The position numbers and the translations under genes are program-made. The notes below the pieces were generated by a model. The model searched no databases. It saw only the letters and a list, made by a program, of their open reading frames with translations, and was not told the DNA's origin. This document shows, piece by piece, positions 49,219 through 62,760 of a stretch of DNA of 64,000 nt (the first letter of the stretch is position 1; each line of letters opens with the position of its first letter). This DNA is from Polytrichum commune (taxonomy: Eukaryota > Streptophyta > Polytrichopsida > Polytrichales > Polytrichaceae), in NCBI GenBank assembly GCA_950295325.1, contig OX485807.1, positions 33,634,440-33,698,439 on the forward strand, read 5' to 3'.

Positions 49219-50504
49219 CGCGTACCCCAATAAAGTTCCTTCATGTGCAAATCAATCGTGACTTTCGCTCCCCAAGGTCAATCAACAGGCTGGGCTTTGA
49301 TTACCGCAGGCAAACACCATTAAATATGCAGTTATTCAAAGACGTACTGCCTTTTGGCACTGAGGTGGATCGATGTTAGTCCAACACATGGCGAAACTCA
49401 AAGTCCTGTTTTCTGGCACAGTTATGTACTCATTTACGTAGTAAGATACATCCAAGTCCTTCTCACCCTTCAACATAAAGGTCTTAGAGTACCTTAAGGT
49501 AGATGAGGCTAATGTGAACACCTCCAGCCATTTGGAGTCATCCAGCCGATGGATTCAAGCATTAGAAGTTTGAGCAGGTTAGCAATTGCGAATCGAGACT
49601 AAAGAATTTGAAATCGTTGAAATCGGAGTTGAAGAACGTGTTGATCGAGTCTCGGGTACCAAAGATTTTCAGCTTTTCAATGTGGTGTTATAGGGGGGGG
49701 AAACTCTTTTATCGTTCAATGTTGTGTAAGTGGACGACATCACTAGCATATTCTACATGGGTTCTTGTCCAATGAAAACCAAGTTCAATGTCAATGTTAA
49801 CTGTGTCATGTCCCTAAAGTGGTCCACGGGTAAGATAAGATGTTGTCGAACTAGCTTTTCATTATAGGATACCCACAATACAAGTTGGTGGGCACCTCAC
49901 AGCCACGTGTCACCTCCTGATTTGCCCACCTCGCCCACAAAAATCAAGCGTGTCGTAGCTTGGTGGATAACACTCCTGATTATGGAGGATGGAGGGTGTA
50001 GTTTGGTTTATATGCGAAGGCGACTAACCCAAATATCATCAAGGTGGCAAATAAATCATCATGTATTACTCACTCACCGAATTGGGCCGGGGATTCGTGG
50101 CACTCACTAAAATCATCCGTGCGGATGAAAAAAACACATGAATCATCTAAATGGCTATTTTTGGGCAATTTGATTCCGGAAATAAAGTCAAAGGCCCCGA
50201 ATTAGTCTAGTGACGTCACATTCGAATGAATCGGCCCTCAACCCCATAGGGGGGCTTTTTTTATTGGAGCCACTTCATCCACGATATCTTGGATGGATGA
50301 TTTTTAGTGAGTGCCACGAATCCCCAGCCACCGAATTGGAGCAAATACACTGCCGAATACGAGCCAAAAGTAGGTGTTTGATCAAGGAAGCTAACTGGAT
50401 TGGGCTCATCTACCTTATACACAATAATATGGTTTCATGAGCACTTCAACATATTTTGTTGTGAACTTTTATTCTTTATCTTGAATTCCCAATATAGTGG
50501 TCCT
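49219..50504. other. Unassigned stretch
   Basis: No supported gene. An inverted pair GGGCCGGGGATTCGTGGCAC (50081) and GTGCCACGAATCCCCAGCC (50312) with about 210 bp between suggests a further small decayed inverted-repeat element. Confidence 0.4.
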
Positions 50505-50514
50505 TGTTACACAA

Positions 50515-50835
50515 GGTAGATGGGTGTTAAATGGTTACTTTTCCCAACTAGTCCTTCTCTTCTAAGGTTTGAAACACACGATTAACGAATCCAAATTCAG
50601 GTTGTATGCACTTTCTCATAATTTTCAAAGCTCGTATGAATATCACATTCATTATCAAAGCCAACATTCTCATGTTCATTAATGGTCATATAGGTTTCTC
50701 CCCTCCCCCATAAAATATGTTGACTATTAAACCCATATCAGTTACCAAATTCCGAGCATGCAGTCAAATCTCTTTTCAACACATGTCTTCTTGGCATCTA
50801 TACTTGGAGCCACACCAAAGCACACACCACTCCAA
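50515..50835 (-). repeat. Dispersed repeat F, inverted copy
   Basis: Shares GGTTACTTTTCCC, TTTCTCATAATTTTC and CATTATCAAAGCCAACATTC with the copies at 29225 and 60050. Confidence 0.5.
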
Positions 50836-51250
50836 AGATGACGATGCGTAACCGGATTAGCCATGTCTACCTTCGCGCATAAGAAACGCTACTCCAAAGA
50901 ATTATTTTGAAAGGCAAAAATCGAAAGTTAAAAAGTGGCCTTTTCATCCCACTTTCGCCTCGGCTGATGAAAAGAGTGTGTATTGAAGCCTCAAACACTT
51001 CAGTCTTTTGGTGTCGTAAAGAGCCAATGCTTGGCAAACAATATTGCAATCCAAAACTACGTACACACACAATTGCAAGCCCCGAGTCGAAGGTAGACAA
51101 AATCATAAAAGTCGTGTTTGACCATGGAGGTGAGAACCGCTATTTTGGCTGAGCCAATATATGAACCACAATGTCAACCGAAGGCACACGGACTTTGGAT
51201 GGAGTATTAGCCAATGCGGGATTGGTATAAAGGAGACCCAATAGCAATTA
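50836..51250. other. Unassigned stretch
   Basis: Nothing recognised. Confidence 0.35.
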
Positions 51251-51658
51251 AGGTAGGGGTGGCAATTTCCGTCCAAATTTCAGATGTGTCTAGTTGGGAT
51301 GCTGAAACTATTTTTTTTATAAATTTTGAGCGCTCCGCAAAGCTGGTGCAAGAGCAACTATGAAAAAATCAAAAAAATTCAGCATGTTTATGATTTCCTA
51401 CAAAATTTTAAAGGAAACCTTGTAGAGTGACCAACACTCGCACATAGGGTACGTGGTATATCCACAGGGTGGATTTCTAAAACCGACCGCTGGCAACATT
51501 AAACCAACTGCTGGCAGCCAATGAAATGTTGGCAGCGGTGTGAACGGTAAAAGCACCTTGATAAGTGCTTTTGTAAACCCAGGTAAAAAACACCTAGATA
51601 GGTGCTTCCGACATAGGGGTCGACTTTAGGACCCGCACGGAAATTGCCACCCCTACCT
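51251..51658. mobile_element. TA-target MITE, copy 2 (408 bp)
   Basis: Ends AGGTAGGGGTGGCAATTTCC on both strands (complement of the right end identical over the first 20 bp). TA is on both sides (51249-51250 and 51659-51660). Same orientation and near-full identity to 7249-7652. Confidence 0.85.
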
Positions 51659-51739
51659 TAAGTGGTGTCAAAGATCCTATCCAATTGGTATCAAAATTGT
51701 AACACTATGTTCTTTATGGCATTTGTCACAATGCATAAT

Positions 51740-52445
51740 ATCGTTTTCCCTCTTTAGTATGACACATTTGGAAAACACACACAAAGAAGTCGTATTATCG
51801 AGGTGTCGTCTTCTCATTGATATGACAAATGGTGTAAAGTTGTCATATTATTGAGGGAATACAAAAACATAAGTAATACGAGCTTTAAAACACATACAAC
51901 AAGTTTAAGTGATTTAAGTGGCATGAAATAATAACTTAGAACTCCAAACAAATATGAATATTCTCAAGAACTCTTGATACAAGAGTGCAATCCAAAGATC
52001 TTTGGTGTTGCCTACCCAGCTTAGCAACTATCAACTTATCTAAATTCCCTACTAACTTTTGAAAGCTAATAATTTCATTAACACCGAAATATAAGAGTTT
52101 TGTTTACAAGAAACTAGACAACAATGATGCATGACGTTTAGCATCACCAAGCTTTATTACATTAGTAACCCTAATTATCATTAAGTTCCCAATGATAAGT
52201 GAAGTTCCCAAGTAGTTCCCAAGTGAAAATGGATGTATTTTTAGATGTACATAACATAGACGAAAGGAATTTTAGCATTAATTACCTCTTTGGTATGACA
52301 AAACGGAGATTCTAGATGTCATATTATCGGGTGTCGTAGTCATATAAAAGAGGGAGTTTTGAACTAAAAAGTTTGGTTGTGCAAGAATGTGTCATAATAT
52401 TGAGGGTGTCGTATAAAGTAGTATTGTATTAACAAGGTTAGATTG
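51740..52445. mobile_element. Possible decayed element with a pogo-type right end
   Basis: The right edge reads TTAACAAGGTTAGATTGTAC; its complement TACAATCTAACCTTGTTAA resembles the pogo end CAGTCTAACCTTGATAA. Inside, blocks such as TATGACACATTTGGAAAA and GTGTCATAATATTGAGGGTG mirror each other loosely. The left end was not located. Confidence 0.35.
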
Positions 52446-52447
52446 TA

Positions 52448-52886
52448 CTATCACTTACCATGTTTTGAGGTGTATGTTAGGTTACACTAATGATTAACAA
52501 CTTCACCATAAGTGTCACCTCATGACACTTGGCGTTTAACTACCCTTATCTTGGTGTGAGTATGTTCAATAGTATTATGAGGTGTATCCCTATGTCACAT
52601 AATGGTCTACCAACTGATTAAGATATACAAAAATGACACTTGTCATTAGTATGCTCAAGAATATCTTCTCCTTGCCTGCTAAAACTCAAAATTATCATCT
52701 CAAGCTACCCAATGTGCTATACGAAATGGCATGATGCAAATATTTTTCGACCCAAAAAAGTTACTTATGTCGATGAATAGAATCATATTGGCAATTTGCG
52801 GACTTGACACTTTGAGACCTCTAGGCATCTAGTCTAGGCCTTCATTAAAAAGTGTACATGATACTAAATATCGTTAACGGTGTAGT
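52448..52886. mobile_element. CACTA-ended element, left-truncated copy
   Basis: Matches 3915-4416 in blocks GATGACACTTGGCGTTT (here CATGACACTTGGCGTTTAAC), GAGTATGTTCAATAGT and CTCTAGGCATCTAGT. The right end GTTAACGGTGTAGT is present; the left terminal repeat is missing where the preceding decayed element abuts. Confidence 0.6.
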
Positions 52887-54210
52887 AAGATAATGGTACT
52901 TGTTGAGTATCACAAGTGAACATAATCTCTACATACTTGAGGCATACTTGAGTTAGTAGATCTTAATACCTTATTGATAGTAAGATTTTTTTATCCAAGT
53001 ATGCAAGTTTTGTATGGTATATAGACCTAAATGACATTGAAAACAATCTACATTTAAACCCGTACTCTACTAGATTCAAAAAATAAAATACTTATTACAT
53101 AAGGTAGAAAACTAAAAGCGGTGAATGACAACTACTGGTGAACTAGACTCTTGGGGAGGTCACTTCCCCTTATGTGATAAATCCCCACATGCATTAACCG
53201 GGTACTTGTCTGGGGGATATTTACTTAATAAATTTGATTTTAAGAGACCCTTTTAGTAAAAAAAAGAGCTACTCGGTCTTAATTTCCAGCAGCACCCTAT
53301 ACGTAATTATAAGTCCAAATGTAGCCTAATTCTTGGCACGCTATAATACCTATAAAAGTTAGGCATTTGCTCAGATGGACATTAAAGGCTTTAGAGTAAG
53401 TGTTTAGCATGGACATATGCAGTGTACATGAGCATATTTGAACCAAACTAGAAAGCAACATAAAACAAACCAGCATAGCAATTGAGCACAAGGGACTAGA
53501 TGCTTTTGGGTTGAGTGTGGCCAACACCCATAGAGGGATTGTGTGAATGCACTAAGGCCATGGCAAATAGGGCAGCTCAAGGGGATCCCTTGCACTCGCA
53601 AACTCGTCAAAGGATGCTTCTTTCCATTAAGTACGATTCTTAAGCTTCTTGTAAGTGTGACATCAATAACAAGTGGAAGTTGTTGTGGATGCCTTATTGT
53701 GTGTCTTACTAATCTCAAAGCGTTTGATGTTTGGTGGATATGTGCACATGTGAGGCAATTCCTTACACTCACGTTAGTTTGTACATGGTGTTAAGAGTCC
53801 CTCCCCTGGGGGTATGCTTGTATGCAATAATTCTCCCTCTCCTTGATGAGGACTGAACTAATCCGGAGGTTACTTTTTGAAGTTGATATGATACCCAAGA
53901 TTAGTTTTAGAGACTCCGAATTAGTCTAGTCCAAGTCATTTGAGATGGTTCAGCCACAATCCTATAGGGGACCAAAGTTATTATGTTGGATGGATGAGAG
54001 GCACGCTCATATGCAATACTTTCCTCTCGTCTTGATGAGGATTCAGCTAGTAGATATGGAGGATAATATTTCGAGTTGAGAGATGAAATTGGATTCAAAC
54101 TTAAAACCCAAAATTAGTGTATGGATGATTTGAGATGGATCATTGACAACTTCACTTGGTAAAAATTTATTTCGATAGTTAAATGACATAGCACCGTGTA
54201 AATCCAAATA
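52887..54210. other. Unassigned stretch
   Basis: Opposed ORFs at 53404-53794 overlap and neither has a recognisable domain. Two similar blocks, GTATGCTTGTATGCAATAATT at about 53812 and GCACGCTCATATGCAATACTT at about 54002, suggest a local duplicate. Confidence 0.35.
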
Positions 54211-54513
54211 GCAAGTCACACTAAATATCATATTTGGTGTAGCAGCCGGTGTCTCCCCGTTCATTAATTGTGAGAGTCAACGGTAAGTACAAAAGTTACC
54301 GCCCAATAATTGAATTTTTACCCCACCTGACTTCACCATGAGTACCTTTACTACGGATTTCCTATGCTCCTCACGATCCCTGAAACTTACTGCTGGGTCT
54401 CTTTAAAAATTGCAGCATTAAAAGGTCAGATGCCCACTCATGCTATTGAATACCAAGCACAGACTGCCTCAGAAACGTCTCAAAAATCAACCGACCGTAA
54501 GGTAACTTAATTA

Positions 54514-54716
54514 GTTTTCTTTTTCTTTTTCTTTTTCTTTTTTGAGACAGAAGGCTGACAGGCCAACGCCAAAGCACAGGAGGGAGTTCACCACCTGGCA
54601 AGCTTTCCGTCAAGTAGAGAGGAGATTTCACAGCCAGGATTCGAATCGCCAACCTCTTCCTTGAGATTTGGGTATCTCTCCACCATCATCCGGTAGTTTA
54701 AGGTCATCTCGGACTA
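54514..54716 (-). mobile_element. tRNA-type SINE with target duplication
   Basis: On the minus strand the element starts near CCGAGATGACCTTAAACTAC, has a box-B-like GGCGATTCGAATCC about 70 bp in (pol III promoter core GATTCGAATCC), and ends in an (AAAAG)n tail (CTTTTT repeats at 54517-54541 on the plus strand). It is bracketed by GGTAACTTAATTA (54501-54513) and GGTAACGTAATTA (54717-54729), a 13-bp duplication with one change. A box A is only weakly visible. About 203 bp, which fits plant SINEs. Confidence 0.75.
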
Positions 54717-54729
54717 GGTAACGTAATTA

Positions 54730-54922
54730 AATGATGGGTCGCAAGTGGTTGGTTTTCTTAATCGGACCCTTGGATTTGATTGGTATGTGTTTCGCTGAGG
54801 ATCAAAGAGGAAACGTCATAAAGAAGAAGAGAAGAAGAACCCGGGTTTCCAAAGGAGGCCAGAGATGAATCGAGTGTCTGTTCGTAAAACATCCTTTGCC
54901 ACACTCTAGGGCAATCGCGTTA
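54730..54922. other. Spacer with part of dispersed repeat R1
   Basis: Contains GAGGATCAAAGAGGAAACGT, as in the R1 copy at 8221. Confidence 0.4.
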
Positions 54923-55407
54923 CACTCTAACCTCAATAATGTCACCCTTGATATTGTCACCCAAAGCTTTGAAACCGAATTTTCTAGTGTAAGACTCCCT
55001 CGTTACTATCTGTGTTGCCCTTAATAACGTCACTGTTTTTTCTTCTTCCAACGTTTGTAGTGTAAGTGTGATAATAACAAGTAATATGGATGGGAAAAGG
55101 TTGGATGGACAACAAATCTATGGATGATGTCGACATCTCCGCCCGCCTTTCCTCAATGACACATTATGATGTGCTATCTTTGTTATCCAAGCTTTTGAAT
55201 TTGATTTTATATTTAAAAACATTGAATTCCCATCTTTGTTATTTTCTTTTGAACATTGTGATTTTTATTTGTTTTTCTACCTATTTCTTTGGTAATATCA
55301 CATTATGCATAAATCTTCCAAATGCAGCATTATCAAATATGTCACACCTTGTTTATATCACACTTTTTGGTGAAACGGATGGTGTGACATTATCGAGGTT
55401 AGACAGT
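54923..55407. mobile_element. Pogo-derived MITE (485 bp)
   Basis: The left end CACTCTAACCTCAATAATGT and the complement of the right end CTGTCTAACCTCGATAATGT match the pogo-type element at 31679-32969. The left 150 bp and the right 260 bp align with that element (for example CAATGACACATTATGATGTG and CACATTATGCATAAATCTTC), while the transposase part is gone. The target TA is present on the left only. Confidence 0.75.
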
Positions 55408-55734
55408 CGATGTAAAACTACTTCACCCTTTGCAGACACTACATTGATTGATAGCCTTTACGGGTAACCGGTAGCACGTGCCCTTTAGTTGCGGTAGTCA
55501 TCGTACGTGGCATTGCTACAGGGGAGGGGTATATCGGATTTGTAAGTGTTTAGTTATGCCAGATCGTGTAGGTCTGTGATAGGTTGTTTATTTTCATGCC
55601 ACCTTTTACGAACTAATATCAAATGTGCATATTGTATGGCATTTATGTTGATTTGTTTAAATGTGTATTTGATTTTCATGGTAGGGAGTTTGAGTTTTGT
55701 TTCTAGTTCTTTCATTGCTGGGATGTGAATTGTG

Positions 55735-56050
55735 GCTCTTGCACTTGCGACTAAGACCATAAGTGGTGCTACGTCATAAAGAAACATGTTTAGAACATAT
55801 TGGACCGCGTCTTCGAATACAAATAACTGCTCTACACTCAACAATGAACAGAAGTGGGAGGACTTGCTGTATCTAGTGTAGACACCAACAAACATGCCCA
55901 TTCAGTAAACTAAAACTCATCTAGGGGAGGTCCGATTTTTAGTCCAGTGTTTGCAAATGTTTCATCATCGATTTGCTAATGCAACACGCGTTTCGTTGTG
56001 TGAGAGTAATTAGTAGAAGTCGGACGACATGAAGAACAAACCGAATAACA
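55735..56050 (+). repeat. Dispersed repeat R1, copy 2
   Basis: Aligned with 8340-8590: shared ATTTGCTAATGCAACA and GTTTCATCATCGATTTGC. R1 here lies between the pogo MITE and repeat D. Confidence 0.45.
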
Positions 56051-56148
56051 CCCATGTACCTTACATTGAACAACTGGACGAAATGAAAGAAGAGCACGGC
56101 ATTGAGTTATGTAGATACATAGTGAATGCTTTTAAGTTTCATTTATTG

Positions 56149-56570
56149 ACTCTGTCTGTAGGACATAGACTATGCATCAACTTCTTCATTTCAAGAGCAA
56201 ATTTCCTAACCACTTTGTGTTCACACTTGGACATTACTTGTTCTTGTTATTTTTGGTCTATTGTATTTAATGTGGATGTTATCTATAGTTTTATATATAT
56301 ATATACAAGTGCTCCCTAAAATGCATTGAAAGAAATCTAGTTAACTATAGTTATTTTGGCAGTTCTTGATTATTTATTTTAAAATTTTTGGGTGATAAAT
56401 GAGTAGCTTCAATCCTTGACCTGTTTGAGAAGAAGGTGCACAAAATCCAAGAAAGGTTTGGTATAGTGAATAGCCATGGATTGGCATGAGCAAAGTAATA
56501 AGCTACAATTGTAGTCTTTCATAGCAAAGGACAAAGCTTCACGGTTCTACCGTTTTCTTGTTATATTAGG
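56149..56570 (+). repeat. Dispersed repeat D, copy 3
   Basis: Starts GACTCTGTCTGTAGGACATA and ends TTCACGGTTCTACCGTTTTC. It is the uninterrupted counterpart of 31274-32985 and contains a (TA)n run at about 56293-56307. Confidence 0.7.
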
Positions 56571-58127
56571 CAAAAAAGAAACATACAAGATCATCATATC
56601 ATGAGAAACAATAACAGGGAAACTCTAAGACTGGTGAACAACCTGAGACCATGCCCATCAGAGGTTGGGTTTAACTATCCCTATAGCCTAGTGGGAGGAG
56701 GCTTTGGCAAGCCCAACAAGGACTTTTGGCTAGCTTTTCCCCAAGGACCAATGTTGACACCACATGGGTTTTTTACAATTGGGTTTTTCATAGTTTTTTT
56801 TTAAGAAAAACCCAATCATTAGAGGTCAAGCAAAATCCGGTTTCATTCGGTTTAATTGCATATTAGTTGAGATTATAGTGCAAAGGGCCCAAAGTCCGCC
56901 AATGGCGGTCCTGGAAGACATATGGTGATAGCCGAAATAAAAGCATGACGTTATTCACAAAAATCGAGGTTTTCTGCATTAAAACCAAAAACCCAATGCA
57001 TCGGCCAGAAAAAGTTGGATTTTTTCCACCCTTGTCAAGGACCCCAACAGAGGCCCGTCAAATGTGTTTTTAAGGGACCCGTCTTTGCTGAAAGGACCAT
57101 CCCCAAGGAGGGGGGATAGGCCCTTTCCCAAGCCATGCAAGGAGGCCCAACACCCTACCCGCCTCATTAAAAGGCAACATTGCATCAACATCCATGATCA
57201 TCCTCGTGACCCTATTCATTTATTGTTTATAATCCACATATACGACTACATTCATTCACCTTGGCTACACCTGAAAATTTCACATGATAAACCGTTGCTT
57301 TAGGGCTTAATTGGTCATTGTTATCCAATATTGGCCATATATCATTACGAGTTTGTTTGACATGATTGACAATTGTGCAATGCATGGACAAAGGATTGGA
57401 GTTGACATAGCCAACTTCTGGTGGTTGATCGAGGTTTCCTTTCAATTTGGTTCTCGGCTCTCTCTAACATCCTTGTGACCATGTTTGGTTTGTGAGTTCC
57501 ATATCGAAAGTCAAGATGTTTGAGCAATGGTGATGTCTCCACTTTGATGTCTCCTCTTTTCATGTCAAGGGTTTTGGTTGGGCTTCGATCAACTCCTCCA
57601 TTCATTTGCCTTGTGGCGGTTGTAGTGAGCTACAACATTTGACCAAGAGGTGAAGTTCTTCAAACCGGTCCCTCTTCTACTAACCAAACTCACAAACGTA
57701 AAAAAGTCCACATGTTTGCTCTTCTTCATTTGGGCATAGTTTTTTTTGGTGCTAACAACTACCTCAACGGACCCTAAAATGATGGAATATCCTAAACTGG
57801 TTAAGCAAGGGGCTAGTGTTAAAGTTTGAGCCACATAATAACATGTAAAAATGCCGGTCTTGTCTCTCTATTATGCTTCACTTGGAGGTTTTTTTTGTGG
57901 ATGCCGGGAGCTCGTGGGGGTCTAGTGCTTGGCGTTTGCGCTAGGATGATGCCATGTTACCGTTACCCAACTATGTCATGTGCCTCATGGGCTTGCTCTA
58001 AGTATGATTAACTAAGCCAACACTAGGTGTCCGATTGTTCCACATTATACTAAAATTTGACTTATACTTAGCAAGGTCATCATCATAGATGGCCTCCTCA
58101 TCAAGTCTTTCAGATTTTTTTCCTACA
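56571..58127. other. Unassigned stretch
   Basis: Minus-strand ORFs at 57227-57834 have protein-like composition but no recognisable domain and are in different frames. I leave them uncalled. Confidence 0.3.
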
Positions 58128-58333
58128 ACCGTTGGTTTATTCTATTTTATCATGTGTGAGGACCCGCATGAATAGAAATTCATTGAAATAGCATTTGGTT
58201 GAGGGCACTTGAGGGTCCGTGACCACACTACATGATTTTGTTTTGGTGGTGTCTAGGGACGGCCTTTGGACACTTTCTTTTGGGATCTCACAATTTCATG
58301 GTCACGGCTCTTGGCTCATGTGTGAAGTGGCCC
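58128..58333 (+). mobile_element. Tourist-like MITE, right half
   Basis: Matches the right half of the element in the 17.7-kb palindrome: ACCGTTGGTTTATTCTATTT, ACACTTTCTTTTGGG and GGTCACGGCTCTTGGCTC, ending in GTGAAGTGGCCC followed by TTA. The left half is absent. Confidence 0.7.
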
Positions 58334-60049
58334 TTAGTAGAAATGAACCGACATCACCCTCTGGTGCTTAATTATACGCGAGTTGATCATGCTCTCAACC
58401 AAGCTAAGCCAAGCTAAGCTAAAGCTAAGGTAGAAATACCATAAACCGTGAACTACCCTCTACCTGTGCAGTAGACTTCTGTCATAATAGTGAAGTGCCA
58501 ATTTTGGAACCGACAATTGCGAGGCTAGGAGCTTGAAATGCATGTACAATCAATTTAGCCAAATTTAGTCATGTTTGACTACCATCTATCATAATTTAAT
58601 GTACTCATGAGTTAACCGGTTTAGGTGTGGAAATGAGCATTACCGTGTTCAGGTTAAGGAGAATCTAATGAAGGAGTAGGGGATTTGACAAACTTTCCAC
58701 TTTGAAAAATTGTAGAATTTTGTTTTAACTGGATATAAAAATATGAAACAACTTGCATTCTTCATGAATCCTTCTCTTCTGTCTTGAAAATTTATCTCAT
58801 GATTTTAAGACCATGCCTTCAATGCGAATCACCTTCTTTTTACGGTTTATGGTATCTCTACCGTAATGCTTACTACACACTCGCTTACTTTGTACTTGGA
58901 CACAAGTATGATAAAGTCTGACCTAACTTAACTTGCAGCTGCGTCCAAATCTAATTTGATGTTATATGTGAAAAGGCTTCCGTTTTTGTCAGTCTCTCTC
59001 TATCTCTTTCACGCTTGCTTTTGGACCCCTAATTGCACATGAGGGTCCACCTCCAACCAAAGATGATGTATTATAGAGTACGAACCGCACATCTTATTTG
59101 GACTTGGTATACGTAAGAAGGTTATAATGATCAACTTTAGAAGACTACATCCATACGGTTGGAAGAATCGATCTCCATCAAAATGATTTACGAAGCATCT
59201 TTACTTTCGGAAATGATTAGTTAGGGTTCATGCCATAGGAGAATGAATTGTAGGTTAAGTTTGTTTGAAATCAATGGAAAAAATCCAAGATCATGTCATT
59301 AATGTTATCACTTTCCTTCTTAGGGATTTCACGTTCATGTTCGTCATATCACGTTACGTTGACCAGACCGTTGATAGCAATCTGCCGGACCCAAAATAGT
59401 TGTTGACATTGCACTTGACTACAATAGAAAAAGAATTCTCAAAAAATCTTGATCATTCACATTTGTTGGAATTTTTTGGTTTAGCAATCAACTAGTTAGT
59501 TGACTACTCCAAATTGACTGATGCATATGACCAAGAGTATGCAAATAGTTGGTTGATTATTATTAGCGGTCGACTTCTAGGGAAACCAAAAAAATCCAAA
59601 ATATTAAAACATTCCGAAAACATTTAATGATTATTTTTGGAGTTTTTGAATTATTTTTGAAGTCGAGTGCTAGCAATAGTCAACAACAACAGACTTTGTC
59701 ACCCAAAAAAGTTTTTTTTTTATAAGACATTGTTGCAGTAAAATAAATTACCACATTAGCCAGCGTTACGTCTCAATGTGATGCAATGTGATGTGATGAC
59801 CAAGGGCCACGTCACGTCCATATGCACAACTTTGCTTTTCCCTAGGGGGTGGACTCTTCATTGGAAACCTAAATGATATGCATGGGTGACTATAAATTTA
59901 AACCCCCTATATACAAGAAATTTATAAATGAAAACAAATGTATGTATACTAATGGTATGCTATAGAAAATGGTCTCATATTTATACTAATCTAAAAAAGG
60001 TTGATCATGCTTAGGTGCCTTCTCACCCAAGTTCTTAGGGTTGGTTGTA
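58334..60049. other. Unassigned AT-rich sequence
   Basis: No gene or bounded element recognised. Around 59480-59590 the blocks TAGTTAGTTGACTACT and TAGTTGGTTGATTATT form a loose repeat. Confidence 0.35.
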
Positions 60050-60350
60050 CAAGGTCTTCAAGGGCCGAAACTGAGCAAGGGCCAACTATTTGGGATGTAC
60101 ATGAGCAACAACATAGGGTTAAGCAAGTTTGGATTGGTCACTTTTAGCTCTCCACCCACTTCTGATAGGATACAAAATGCGCGATTAGCGTGAGATGATT
60201 AGCAAATCCAAATCATACCCATGTACTTATTCCCCTCATAGGTTTCGGTGACTCGTATGAATAACTTATGCATTGTCAAAGTGAAGATGCTCTTTCTTAT
60301 CAAATGATCATATAGTTCTCCCAATCATGTTGAATATTGTGTCTAGAATG
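60050..60350 (-). repeat. Dispersed repeat F, inverted copy
   Basis: Shares GATTAGCAAATCCAAATCAT, CATTGTCAAAGTGAAGATGC and CTCCCAATCATGTTGA with the other F copies. Confidence 0.5.
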
Positions 60351-61259
60351 GTTAGCCAAAGTAAAACAAAGAGAACCCCCGATAACACCACATCGGGAAG
60401 TAGGGAATCTTTGATTCTAGAACTTGGATCAACACCTTCCTCAACTCCGATTTCAACGATTTCCAATTCTTTGATCATTATCAACAATTGCCAACTTGCT
60501 CAAGCTTCTATTGCTCGAATTCATTGGTTGGATGATTCCATAGAGCTGGAGGTGTCCACATTAGCCTTATCTACCTTACCTGAAAGCCTTTCATCATCAT
60601 TTGTCACAAATATACTAAAAACACACACACATACACACACAACCCCCCACCCCACCCCTCAGGGTTTATTATTATTAACAAAATTAAATAATAATAATTT
60701 AAAAACAACAACAACAACAACAACAACAAAAGGACTCAATATTGCATGCCTGTGGCCCATTCTCTTTCTCAGGTCTGACTCCAGCCTCAGTCTCCCTCAT
60801 GAATTACCAGTTTTTTGTCGCCACTTTGTCAGCTGCTGTAGCAGGCACTTAGCTCCATTCACTTTCAAGGATCACCGGCCCACCTGCCCATGATGGAATC
60901 TTTTGGAGATTCTACTGCCCGGATAATTGCATCTTATGCATGTTTGTATGTTTTCACTAATAAGTTAGGCACGTCTAGGTTAGATTATGTTGAGTTTTGT
61001 TTCGTTTAAAACCTTAAGAGGAGAATTCAAATAAAATTTGACACGATGGGAACGCTTCCAACAATTAGGCATACCGTTTCATTTACAACAAGCTCTAAAA
61101 GTCATGTATATCAGAGTCTGCACAAAAGTACAAGTCAGCGGTAACACGCATGGTGAAGTAATGTCTGACATCGGTGTTAAGGCCGAGTAGTGGACACCAA
61201 ATCAAGTGGTTTGACTAAGATTGGGTAGACAACATCGATACATAACATGAAGATATGAA
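60351..61259. other. Unassigned stretch with simple repeats
   Basis: An ORF at 60327-60893 (188 codons) runs through a CA-rich run at 60619-60642 and an (AAC)n run at 60704-60729, so its middle is low-complexity (Thr-rich) and it is probably not a gene. The first 90 codons (Ser/Thr/Ile-rich) have no recognisable domain. Confidence 0.35.
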
Positions 61260-61960
61260 GAGAGTCGTAGGAAAAGATAGTGAAGGAGATGCAAGCATTA
61301 GAAGCCAACATATATGATCAAATAGGGGCATAAGTTGCTACTATCCCACTCATGAGACTATAATGGTTATAGGAAAAAATCAATCAAAACACTGCTCATC
61401 CCTTGATTAACTTCCTACAACCCTGACTGTAAGACTTTGCCATGGAAATCCTATGGTTAATCTAGAGACACGTCGTCATTCTCCCAAAGAAAATCATTCA
61501 AGAAATGCGTCCCCGAGAATAACTACCAAACACTACACTTGACCACAATAAACGCCCTAATTGACACCTACCACATTACACACTCATACTACTGTTTTTT
61601 TAAACATTTTTCCACGTTTTTTGGAACATCACAAAAAACACGGGTTTCTTATAGTGACTCCTCACCTCTCACATGTTCAACAAAACTCTGAAAATATGAC
61701 TCATCACACATAGACATAGTCATAGGCTCCTCCGGACTAATGAACTTGTCGAAATGGGAACAAGCCAAACTAGCCCACCCCATCGACCTTAACCCCACCA
61801 TGGACGCAATTCGTTGGGCAAGAATGGCTGCCAAAGAAAATAATCATACCACAACTATCATTGTTTTCAACCACAAAGAAAAACCTGACAAATAGAACAT
61901 AAACATATACACCCAATCACCACCATGTCACCTTCATCCTACCAATAATATAATATGATA
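61260..61960 (+). other. Unclassified coding relic, copy 2
   Basis: Resembles the relic at 29511-30350 around 61297-61400. Further on, at about 61700-61900, a frame gives a protein-like stretch containing DAIRWARMAAKENN. It is heavily broken and old. Class unknown. Confidence 0.3.
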
Positions 61961-62760
61961 CAACCACCGCAAATTGAGTGCCCATGATACCTCCACAAAT
62001 ACAAACCTAATACACCTCCCTGGGGTGGCAAACCCTATATTATGTGGCTAGGCTTTTGATACTTATATAACTTATACTCAACAACAATATATATATAAAT
62101 ATGATTTTGTTTAGAATTCAAGAAAGTAATTAATTGACAAATCCAAAACTATCTATAAATTCTCTATTAAGATCTTACAAACTACCATATACAAGTTAAG
62201 ACAAGTAAAATATGAGAACTTATTACTCGTGTAGAAGAGAGGCAAGCCAAAATATTTTAGACAATTCTTTTTATAGATATATGCTATTATATGCTATGAT
62301 ACGTATTATACTTTGATATCATAAGCTTGAATACCAATATATTTTGACATATCCTCTCGGTCCCCCTTGTAGATAATTTAGTAGTAGCCACCTCAAGTAC
62401 ACCTCCATTGTATGCATATATTACAAAAGCAGCGCCCCCCCCCCCCCCCCCCCAAGGCCACCAACAAAAACTAAACACACTTACACCAAACATAATGGAA
62501 CTATACAAAGCCCACATAAAAATCAACATCGTGCAAGACACACTCACGTATTACATGAGCATAATTCTTCTTTAATTCCGGGATTCCCCATTTATGGGGA
62601 GCACTCCGGCTATGACTTGTGAACTTTTTGTCAAGCAACTGTAAATTATCAATGATGGCTTCTGTCTCTATCAACCTATGATTATGATCCTTAAAAGAAA
62701 ATCATCAATATTTACGTGTCCACCCAATTTAGAACAAAAAAATAGGAGTCCATATTGGAT
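61961..62760. other. Unassigned stretch with a C19 tract
   Basis: A run of 19 C at 62435-62453 could form a G-quadruplex or i-motif, or be a sequencing or assembly weak point. Otherwise nothing was recognised. Confidence 0.45.
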